Assembly (NCBI GenBank): GCA_946122785.1
Contig: CAMGYJ010000008.1
Coordinates: forward strand, 24,391,475 to 24,455,474
DNA from: Linum tenue
Lineage: Eukaryota > Streptophyta > Magnoliopsida > Malpighiales > Linaceae
Direction of reading: 5' to 3'
Length of the DNA stretch: 64,000 bases
This document shows positions 21,758 to 31,552 of this stretch, in pieces. Each line of letters starts with the position of its first letter. Position 1 is the stretch's first letter. Under the pieces are notes generated by a model that did no database searches, was not told where the DNA came from, and saw only the letters and a list, made by a program, of their open reading frames with translations. The position numbers and the translations under genes are program-made.

Positions 21758-24700
21758 CAAGGTTGTCAAACCGGTTTATGCCAATGTGCCGGTTTAGCAA
21801 ATGGAATGGTTCGATCGGTGGCACATATCGGTTTGTGCCGGTTCATACCGGTCAATATTACAAATAAAATTATAAATGCTCATATTAAACATGACATTTA
21901 ACGTCAATACTTAAACATTTATACTTGAATCTAACAAATAACATCAATATTTAACTTTTGGTGCCTTCTACGGTACCCCGGGTGAAATCCGGGGTACCGC
22001 ATACCTTAAGTACGGAAACGCTATCTAGACCTCGAATTAGCAGGATTTTTGGGCATGATATTATACCCTAACCCTTAATGAGTGAACCCTAGGTCCTAAT
22101 TATCTAAATCATAAACTATAAACCCTAAGATGGTGCATTGTTTTTTTTGCCCATATTTGAGCGAATCATAACCGTCTATTATTGTTTCTAATTAAATTAA
22201 TCTTGGGATATAAGATTTAGAAAATTAAGACCTAGATTTTGATCTTTAAGGGTTAGAGTATAGTATCATGTCCGAAAGATCAATCAATTCAAGTTCTGAA
22301 TAGCGTTTTCTTACTCCAGGTATGCGGTACCCCCGGATTTCACCCTGGGTACCGTAGAACTCCCCTTAACTTGGTGCCTTCTACGGTACCCCGGGTGAAA
22401 TCCGGGGTACCGCATACCTTAAGTACGGAAACGCTATCTAGACCTCGAATTAGCAGGATTTTTGGGCATGATATTATACCCTAACCCTGAATGAGTGAAC
22501 CCTAGGTCCTAATTATCTAAATCATAAACTATAAACCCTAAGATGGTGCATTGTTTTTTTTGCCCATATTTGAGCGAATCATAACCGTCTATTATTGTTT
22601 CTAATTAAATTAATCTTGGGATATAAGATTTAGAAAATTAAGACCTAGATTTTGATCTTTAAGGGTTAGAGTATAGTATCATGTCCGAAAGATTAATCAA
22701 TTCAAGTTCTGAATAGCGTTTTCTTACTCCTGGTATGCGGTACCCCCGGATTTCACCCTGGGTACCGTAGAACTCCCCTTAACTTGGTGCCTTCTACGGT
22801 ACCCCGGGTGAAATCCGGGGTACCGCATACCTTAAGTACGGAAACGCTATCTAGACCTCGAATTAGCAGGATTTTTGGGCATGATATTATACCCTAACCC
22901 TTAATGAGTGAACCCTAGGTCCTAATTATCTAAATCATAAACTATAAACCCTAAGATGGTGCATTGTTTTTTTTTGCCCATATTTGAGCGAATCATAACC
23001 GTCTATTATTGTTTCTAATTATATTAATCTTGGGATATAAGATTTAGAAAATTAAGACCTAGATTTTGATCTTTAAGGGTTAGAGTATAGTATCATGTCC
23101 GAAAGATCAATCAATTCAAGTTCAGAATAGCGTTTTCTTACTCCTGGTATGCGGTACCCCCGGATTTCACCCTGGGTACCGTAGAACTCCCCTTAACTTG
23201 GTGCCTTCTACGGTACCCCGGGTGAAATCCGGGGTACCGCATACCTTAAGTACGGAAACGCTATCTAGACCTCGAATTAGCAGGATTTTTGGGCATGATA
23301 TTATACCCTAACCCTTAATGAGTGAACCCTAGGTCCTAATTATCTAAATCATAAACTATAAACCCTAAGATGGTGCATTGTTTTTTTTGCCCATATTTGA
23401 GCGAATCATAACCGTCTATTATTGTTTCTAATTAAATTAATCTTGGGATATAAGATTTAGAAAATTAAGACCTAGATTTTGATCTTTAAGGGTTAGAGTA
23501 TAGTATCATGTCCGAAAGATCAATCAATTCAAGTTCTGAATAGCGTTTTCTTACTCCTGGTATGCGGTACCCCCGGATTTCACCCTGGGTACCGTAGAAC
23601 TCCCCTTAACTTGGTGCCTTCTACGGTACCCCGGGTGAAATCCGGGGTACCGCATACCTTAAGTACGGAAACGCTATCTAGACCTCGAATTAGCAGGATT
23701 TTTGGGCATGATATTATACCCTAACCCTTAATGAGTGAACCCTAGGTCCTAATTATCTAAATCATAAACTATAAACCCTAAGATGGTGCATTGTTTTTTT
23801 TGCCCATATTTGAGCGAATCATAACCGTCTATTATTGTTTCTAATTAAATTAATCTTGGGATATAAGATTTAGAAAATTAAGACCTAGATTTTGATCTTT
23901 AAGGGTTAGAGTATAGTATCATGTCCGAAAGATCAATCAATTCAAGTTCTGAATAGCGTTTTCTTACTCCTGGTATGCGGTACCCCCGGATTTCACCCTG
24001 GGTACCGTAGAACTCCCCTTAACTTGGTGCCTTCTACGGTACCCCGGGTGAAATCCGGGGTACCGCATACCTTAAGTACGGAAACGCTATCTAGACCTCG
24101 AATTAGCAGGATTTTTGGGCATGATATTATACCCTAACCCTTAATGAGTGAACCCTAGGTCCTAATTATCTAAATCATAAACTATAAACCCTAAGATGGT
24201 GCATTGTTTTTTTTGCCCATATTTGAGCGAATCATAACCGTCTATTATTGTTTCTAATTAAATTAATCTTGGGATATAAGATTTAGAAAATTAAGACCTA
24301 GATTTTGATCTTTAAGGGTTAGAGTATAGTATCATGTCCGAAAGATCAATCAATTCAAGTTCTGAATAGCGTTTTCTTACTCCTGGTATGCGGTACCCCC
24401 GGATTTCACCCTGGGTACCGTAGAACTCCCCTTAACTTGGTGCCTTCTACGGTACCCCGGGTGAAATCCGGGGTACCGCATACCTTAAGTACGGAAACGC
24501 TATCTAGACCTCGAATTAGCAGGATTTTTGGGCATGATATTATACCCTAACCCTTAATGAGTGAACCCTAGGTCCTAATTATCAAATCATAAACTATAAA
24601 CCCTAAGATGGTGCATTGTTTTTTTTGCCCATATTTGAGCGAATCATAACCGTCTATTATTGTTTCTAATTAAATTAATCTTGGGATATAAGATTTAGAA

Positions 24701-26191
24701 AATTAAGACCTAGATTTTGATCTTTAAGGGTTAGAGTATAGTATCATGTCCGAAAGATCAATCAATTCAAGTTCTGAATAGCGTTTTCTTACTCCTGGTA
24801 TGCGGTACCCCCGGATTTCACCCTGGGCACCGTAGAACTCCCCTTAACTTGGTGCCTTCTACGGTACCCCGGGTGAAATCCGGGGTACCGCATACCTTAA
24901 GTACGGAAACGCTATCTAGACCTCGAATTAGCAGGATTTTTGGGCATGATATTACACCCTAACCCTTAATGAGTGAACACTAGGTCCTAATTATCTAAAT
25001 CATAAACTATAAACCCTAAGATGGTGCATTGTTTTTTTTGCCCATATTTGAGCGAATCATAACCGTCTATTATTGTTTCTAATTAAATTAATCTTGGGAT
25101 ATAAGATTTAGAAAATTAAGACCTAGATTTTGATCTTTAAGGGTTAGAGTATAGTATCATGTCCGAAAGATCAATCAATTCAAGTTCTGAATAGCGTTTT
25201 CTTACTCCTGGTATGCGGTACCCCCGGATTTCACCCTGGGTACCGTAGAACTCCCCTTAACTTGGTGCCTTCTACGGTACCCCGGGTGAAATCCGGGGTA
25301 CCGCATACCTTAAGTACGGAAACGCTATCTAGACCTCGAATTAGCAGGATTTTTGGGCATGATATTATACCCTAACCCTTAATGAGTGAACCCTAGGTCC
25401 TAATTATCTAAATCATAAACTATAAACCCTAAGATGGTGCATTGTTTTTTTTGCCCATATTTGAGCGAATCATAACCGTCTATTATTGTTTCTAATTAAA
25501 TTAATCTTGGGATATAAGATTTAGAAAATTAAGACCTAGATTTTGATCTTTAAGGGTTAGAGTATAGTATCATGTCCGAAAGATCAATCAATTCAAGTTC
25601 TGAATAGCGTTTTCTTACTCCTGGTATGCGGTACCCCCGGATTTCACCCTGGGTACCGTAGAACTCCCCTTAACTTGGTGCCTTCTACGGTACCCCGGGT
25701 GAAATCCGGGGTACCGCATACCTTAAGTACGGAAACGCTATCTAGACCTCGAATTAGCAGGATTTTTGGGCATGATATTATACCCTAACCCTTAATGAGT
25801 GAACCCTAGGTCCTAATTATCTAAATCATAAACTATAAACCCTAAGATGGTGCATTGTTTTTTTTGCCCATATTTGAGCGAATCATAACCGTCTATTATT
25901 GTTTCTAATTAAATTAATCTTGGGATATAAGATTTAGAAAATTAAGACCTAGATTTTGATCTTTAAGGGTTAGAGTATAGTATCATGTCCGAAAGATCAA
26001 TCAATTCTATACTTATAAAATAACTAATAAAATTATTTTTATTAATTACATTTACTAAAATAAGACCATTTTTACTTAGAAATTCGTATATCGATCATGC
26101 CGGTCATACCAGTGGTGTCACGCCGGATTTATGACCGGTATAGGTTGAACCAGGTTTAACCGGTGGCACGCTGAACAGCGTGACAACCATG
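21758..26191. mobile_element. hAT-like element expanded by an internal tandem array
   Basis: The ends CAAGGTTGTCA and TGACAACCATG are inverted copies and are flanked by a perfect 8-bp duplication CCCAGCAC (21750-21757 and 26192-26199). The outer 200 bases on each side are rich in 'ccggtt' and 'gccggt' motifs, as in hAT subterminal regions. The middle 4.05 kb is an unrelated tandem array. Without the array the element would be only about 385 bases. No coding capacity. Confidence 0.85.
21958..26007. repeat. tandem array of a 413-bp foldback unit (about 9.8 copies)
   Basis: Units begin 'ttggtgccttctacggtacc' at 21958, 22371, 22784, 23198, 23611, 24024, 24437, 24849, 25262 and 25675. Spacing is 413 except for 414 once (an extra T in the T-run) and 412 once. 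The last copy stops at about 26007. Copies differ by only a few substitutions. Each unit is an imperfect inverted repeat over nearly its full length, with arms of about 190 bases; both ends carry their own hairpin around 'ggtaccccgg...ccggggtacc'. Telomere-like 'aaccctaa' motifs recur in the arms. Confidence 0.95.
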
Positions 26192-26199
26192 CCCAGCAC

Positions 26200-26372
26200 T
26201 ATTCAGACTCCCCCAATGCAAAGTTCCACGTACCATCTAGACAGAAATCCCCGTCGAGTTCGTCGCCTCGGAAACAAAGACGCAATCTTTGAGACGGACG
26301 GGGATCACTGTCTAATAGCAGCAGAGCAGAGCAGAGGAAACAAGGGAATTTCTCCCCTACGCATTGATTCAG
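26200..26372. promoter_or_regulatory. former upstream flank of the GT4 gene, separated by the MULE
   Basis: The MULE target duplication TTGATTCAG places this stretch directly next to 35483 before insertion, so it was about 0.55-0.7 kb upstream of the glycosyltransferase start. A 73-codon ORF (26180) lies here but shows no recognisable family. No promoter elements can be assigned. Confidence 0.4.
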
Positions 26373-26544
26373 GGAAAAAATCCAAAACTACCACTGTTTA
26401 AAAAAAAAATACAAAAATACCACCCACTCCAAATAATTTCCAAAAATACCATCGTTTATATAAAACCGCGCCTCTAATGAGCGGTTTTTAATGAAACCGC
26501 GCCTCCAGGCAGCGTTTTACAATATAACCGCTTCTCCAAGGCGC
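26373..26544. repeat. left TIR of the MULE
   Basis: About 172 bases, nearly identical in inverted form to 35302-35473, with a few indels in the A-runs. The outer 90 bases are A/C-rich; the inner part begins a series of 'aaaccgc ... gcggttt' hairpins. Confidence 0.9.
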
Positions 26545-26815
26545 ATTTTTAATTTCCAGAAAAAACCGCTTCGGGGACGCGCGGTTATAGGCTAACCCTA
26601 CCACAAAACGCTTCAAGAGGGAGCGTTTAAATGTCGGCATTACAAACCGCCTCACCAAGGGGCGGTTTACAATGTCAGGACATAAACCGCTGCCCCAAGG
26701 CACGGTTTTTGCCTGGTCACCCGACAGCAAACATGTCGGACATGTCAGCATGCAGGGGGAGGGCTGCATGGCAGACCTAAAACCGCTCCCCCCCCTCCCA
26801 GCGGTTTTGCTGCAA
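26467..26815. repeat. subterminal hairpin cluster, left end of MULE
   Basis: Short palindromes recur every 30-45 bases: 'aaaccgcgcctctaatgagc' closing with ggttt, 'aaccgcttctccaaggcgc', 'aaaccgcctcaccaagggg' closing with cggttt, and 'aaaccgctccccccc' closing with agcggtttt. The stem is A/T-flanked CCGC/GCGG and the loops vary. Confidence 0.8.
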
Positions 26816-26949
26816 ATTTTGCCTATAAAAGGCTGTTTCGGAGAACTCAATTTTTCACACTTCCTTCTTAAAATTTCAGCTTTGCACCTTTAAATTATTT
26901 AGTTTTTGCGATTAACGTTAATTCGTAAGTTTGTTTCGTAATTAATTTT

Positions 26950-27160
26950 CATTGTCCTTTGTGATTTTATGTTAGTAACTTAATTACTTTTCATTGTCCT
27001 TTGTGATTTTATGTTAGTAACTTAATTACTTTTTATTGTCCTTTGTGATTTTATGTTAGTAACTTAATTACTTTTCATTGTCATTTGTGATTTTATGTTA
27101 GTAACTTAATTACTTTTCATTGTCCTTTGTGATGTTATGTTAGTAACTTGTATTACTTTT
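26950..27160. repeat. 42-bp minisatellite upstream of the mudrA start
   Basis: Five tandem copies of a unit beginning 'cattgtcctttgtgatttta' with period 42 (26950, 26992, 27034, 27076, 27118), then a partial unit. The last unit runs into 'ttttattgcag' immediately before the ATG, so the array seems to lie in a 5'-leader intron ending at an AG acceptor. Confidence 0.9.
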
Positions 27161-29076
27161 TATTGCAGATGGCATTCCAAAGGTTCACGCTTGGGTTGCG
27201 GTGGAATGGTTACACGGAAGAGACCGAAAAGGGTGTAAGTTACGTCGGTGGCAATTTTTATAAAATGAAGGTCTGTACGAGACCGATGCTTGAAGAGCTC
27301 CATCAAATGTGCACTCAGATTACCTGCATGGATGGCACTAGAAGAGTTGATCGAATGGTGTATCGATATCCAAACAGACATGACGGGTCGTTGTGGAATG
27401 AGGAATTCCTCCTTACCACTCAGGAGGACGTTGATGTCATGGTCCAATTTTTGACCACCAATAAAATTAAGCAAGCGGAGATGTCCGTTTACACCGAGGC
27501 CGTCGAAGGCAGTGTAGGTCATTCTGGAGATGGCCAAACATCTGGTATCCACGGTGGGAGTGTATTATACGAAGATCATCCCCACCAGGATTTCCAAGAC
27601 TCGAGTTGGAGGCAGGAGTATCATCATGGAACTGGAGGAAGTCATCAATCCTTCCCTTCATATGAAGAAGAAGCTCAACAGGCGGATTACAACCAACAAG
27701 CAGGCTACCAGTACCCACCCGAGTACAACTTCTATCAAAGCGGTGTTAGTTACCACAACTACCATTACGAAGCTAGAGAAGGTGAAGGTGCCTTTCATGC
27801 TGATAATTAGATGGAAGAAGAGGTCAATCCAAGTCCAGTTAGTGACCCTGAGGTTGAAGAAGAGGAAGGCGAAGTTAGTGCAGACAGCTTCGATCCGCTA
27901 GAAGGTGCTGATGATTCCGGTCCAGATTCAGACGCAGATGGTGATGAGGTACCTCACGACCGTTTACCTTTTTCATACTACAATCACATTCAAAATGAAG
28001 ATTTGTATGTTGATGCCGACATGGACCCGCCAGATGTGCCAGTATGGGGTCCACTAACTGGCTTTACGAAGGGCCAACAATTTACAACGAAGAATGAGGT
28101 CCGACATGCTATTTCCACTGAAGCAATGACTCGGAGTTTTGAATGGCAGACAACCCATTCCGATACAAAGAGGCTGATAGTTCGATGCAAAAATGAAAAT
28201 GAGGGATGCAAAGCTAGGGTCCGGGCCATCAAGAGCAAGAGATTGGGTCATATCCCGTGCGGTGAACACACACACATGTGTGTCATCAATAACATCCCAA
28301 GGCCATCGACAGTTGAAATCAAGGGTGGTTGCCGCGGCTATCAAACATCTAATTGAGGAGCAGCCCGACCTGAAGGTGAAAACCATCATCACCCACATTT
28401 CTAGTCGTTATGGTTATATCATTAACTACAAGAAAGCGTGGCATGGGAAACAGAAAGCAATGGCTGCCGTGTTTGGTGACTGGGAAGAATCATATGCATT
28501 CCTTCCCAAATTGATTTTGGCGTTGGAGGTGTCTAACCCTGGCACCATTTTCTCGCCTCGCTACCAAGATGAAGAAATTCAACTGCCGTTTCCTGGTAAC
28601 AATCGCCAATTCAAGCGTCTTTTCTGGGCCTTCAAGCCATGTATTGATGGTTTTCCATACTGTGTTCCTGTGATTCAAGTTGATAGAACATTCCTTACCG
28701 GCAAGTACAAGGGTACTCTACTGATTGCCAGCGGAGCAGATGCAAATAGATTAGTATATCCATTAGCCTTTGCCATTGTGGAGGGAGAGAATACCGATAG
28801 CTATGGATGGTTCTTCAGACAAATTCAGCTCCATGTCACCAGGCGGACGAACCTGACTATCATCTCAGATCTCCACGCCGGTATACGGGCTGCTATCTTA
28901 GGCTTGGATCCAGCCTGGAACTGGTCACATAGTTGGTGCATACGACATTTCAAGAGCAACTGGAACCATCATTTCAAGCGAAAGAAGCTTGCTGACAGTC
29001 TATGGTGGATTGGTAAGCGTTCTAATTAATTGTCTATCTGTAAATTATTTCAACTGTATAAAAGTATGGAGTGTTT

Positions 29077-30344
29077 CAATACAATACAACACTTATTTAG
29101 ACTCGTTATAAAGAAATGCATGTCTAAGGAAATGGGGACTTAAGCGATCATCGTGATCCCCCCATGACCTAGGAAAATCGGGTTCTAAGCGATCCTCGGA
29201 TCCCCCATTTTTCTGTCAAAAAGACTAGGGCTGGTAACCGGTTAGCCGGTTAACGGTTTAACCGGTAACCGTACCGGTAACCGGCGGTTACCGGTTAAAC
29301 CGTTAACCGGCGGTATCGGTATACGGCAGACGAAACTGAGCTGTCGGTATACCGATCTATATCCGGTAAGTACCCGCCGGTTACTCGGTATAACCGAATA
29401 TACTGATAGAAGCAAAAACCCCTCCCTCTATTAGTCTATTTCGATCATTCACTCCACCTGTCCCCTCATCTCTCCATCTCCCTCAAACTCTCTCTTCCTC
29501 CCACAAACAGAACATTCACAGTGAGAGATTCTTTGAAACCCCTTCTTCTATTTCTCGATTTTTTTATCTCAACCATGGTGTCGCCGCTTCGTCATCGTCA
29601 AAGGATGCGCCGTCGACGGAGAGAGGGCAAAGAGCGATGGGTTTGCTGCTCGCCCAACCACCGCCTTTCCCCACTGCTCTGCCGCCATCGCCGCTGTCGT
29701 GGTGAAGAACCCAGAACCCGATCCGGCGCCTCGCTCTCCTCTCGAACCCAGAACCCAATCCGGCGACTCCCTCTCCCTCTAGATTCCAGATCCGACGCCA
29801 TGCAACCTCCCTCGTGCGGCGGATCTCTCTTCCTCCCGAGGTCAGATTTGGCAAGATGCAGTCTCCTCCCGCAGCGATTCTCAGTAGTCAGCCCGCCTAG
29901 ATTCCATATCTGAAGTCTCCAGCGGCGATTCTCCTCCCTCTATTCCAGATTCGGCCATACAAACTCCCTCGCGCGGCTGCTCTTTTCCTCTCATGGCCAG
30001 ATCCGACGCCATGTTGTCTCCCTCCAGCGGCGATTCGCCTCCCTCTGTTCCAGATTCGAAGCCACCACCGGAACACAATGGTGCCCACATGCCGCCAAAA
30101 AATCAGAGCTTCAATCTCTCCTTACCCGGCCATACCGGGTAACCGGGTTGGTAACCGGTAACCGGTAAACCGAATATTTTCCGGTATCGGTAGTCGGCGA
30201 CACTTTGCCATGGTTCGGTACACCTATAACCGGTTATTCGGTAACCGGTTTACCGGTAACCAACCGATTACCAGCCCTAAAAAAGACTGTGTTTCTAAGG
30301 AGATGTATACCTCTCCTAAGAGTCTTACGAGTGTACTTGTGTTG
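29077..30344. repeat. about 205-bp MITE-like sequence in the mudrA intron, interrupted by hAT
   Basis: Excluding the hAT insertion, 29077-29225 plus 30288-30344 matches 34226-34430 in inverted orientation nearly base for base, including 'aaatggggacttaagcgatc' and 'gagatgtatacctctcctaa'. Both ends show short inverted 'caatacaa' motifs. It may be a MITE family of two copies inside this MULE, or an intron duplication. Confidence 0.6.
29226..30279. mobile_element. nested hAT element in the mudrA intron
   Basis: 1054 bases with ends TAGGGCTGGTAACCGGTT and AACCGATTACCAGCCCTA, flanked by AAAAAGAC (29218-29225 and 30280-30287). The homologous sequence at 34226-34430 has a single, uninterrupted copy of this site, so the pre-insertion state is known. 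Subterminal regions are dense in 'aaccggtta' motifs. The centre has CT-rich leader-like sequence and degenerate repeats around 'ccctctattccagattcg' but no transposase. Confidence 0.9.
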
Positions 30345-31552
30345 ACGATAAGGTCGATCTTGCTTATCTTATGTTTTTTTTATATTCATCAGCTGTCGCG
30401 TACCAAGAGAAGAAATTTAAAGAGAAGATGCAGAATATCCGTCAAACATGCCCTGAAGGTGCGCAGTGGCTTGATCAACATGACCTTGAAATGTGGACTT
30501 TTCATAAGGACGGAGGTCACAGATGGGGTATTGCCACAACACACTCAAGCGAGAGTATCAACAACGTCTACAGGGAATGTCGTGCACTCCCCATCTCTGC
30601 AATTGTTGAGATGACATTCTGGAAAACAAACAGATGGTTCGTCAACCGTCTCCACTGGTGTGAGAAGAGGGAGGCACAGGGTAAGGTACACTCCGATTAT
30701 GTCACAAAAATAATGGAAAAAGATAATCGGAAGAGCTCTCGTCACACAGTCACTGTGATGAACCGAAATGCTGGCGAATATTCGGTCGAGACTGGGCACT
30801 GGGAGGATGGGAGACGTGGGGGTCATCGCCATGAAGTCACCGTAAACTTTAGGACTAAAAAGGGGGAGTGCTCTTGTCAGAAGTATCAGGGTAGAGGGAT
30901 ACCATGTTCTCATGCAATGGTTGTAATAAAGCACAGGAGCAAAGACCCTCGTCATTTCGTTAGTCCGTTCTTCAACATTGACTCACAAAAGAGAAGTTAT
31001 CGTACTAGTTTCCGTGCATTGCCGGATGAAGCTTACTGGCCAGTTTATGAGGGTATGGTCATCATTCCACCAATCGGTCTTAGGCGGGAAACAGGGCGCC
31101 CGCGGGTAAAAAGGATTCCAAATGAAATGGATCAAAGTGGAAGACCACCGCGAGGGCCAAGGCGGTGTTCCATATGCAAAGTACCCGGTCATGATAAAAG
31201 AAAATGTCCCGGACCAATTGGTCCTCAAAATGCAGGGCTCGATGTGGTGAACCCGGATAATGGCGCTTAGATTGATTTCATGCGTTTGTTCCATCTTTGT
31301 GTATTAGTTTCAATGGTTACTCTACTTGTATGTTGTGTGCTTAAATGACATTGGAGATTTGCACAATTAACAAACTTTGGTGCAATTTTCCATCTTTTTG
31401 AATAAAACACATCACGAACACAAACACACTACATGAAAAAAGTAAAAAATAACTTCACCTAAAAACACCATTGTTCAACTTAATTTAAACAAAACATAAC
31501 TTGAAATAAACACATTTTGTCACACTCATGCATTATTTCGACAGTTTGCCCT

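Larger units (their letters stand above)
27169..31270 (+). pseudogene. mudrA: mudrA-like MULE transposase gene, two exons
   Basis: Exon 1 is 27169-29012 and exon 2 is 30393-31270, with GT-AG borders. Domain order: an N-terminal PB1-like region (FTLGLRWNGYTEE), an acidic/aromatic linker, a MuDR zinc-ribbon-like segment (VRCKNENEGCKARVRAIKSK), a DDE core with QVDRTFLTGKYKGTLL (Asp), IISDLHAGIRAAIL (Asp) and THSSESINNVY (Glu), a SWIM finger (CSCQKYQGRGIPCSHAM) and a CCHC knuckle (CSICKVPGHDKRKC). It would cut and move the element through its TIRs. Breaks: in-frame TAG at 27808-27810 and a frameshift near 28250. The start follows an AG acceptor after the minisatellite. The intron holds a nested hAT element. 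Confidence 0.85.

Noticed and set aside
21958..26007. Possible CRISPR-like or satellite centromere array
   Set aside because: The units are 413 bp, contiguous without unique spacers, inside a hAT element in a plant genome; copy number is only about ten. It is a tandem foldback array, not CRISPR, and too short to call centromeric.
21958..26007. Interstitial telomere repeats
   Set aside because: The 'aaccctaa' motifs in the units are isolated and interrupted, with no runs of the seven-base telomere repeat.
26180..26401. 73-codon ORF between the hAT element and the MULE
   Set aside because: It crosses the MULE boundary and its 9-bp target duplication, so it cannot be an old gene; no family resemblance.
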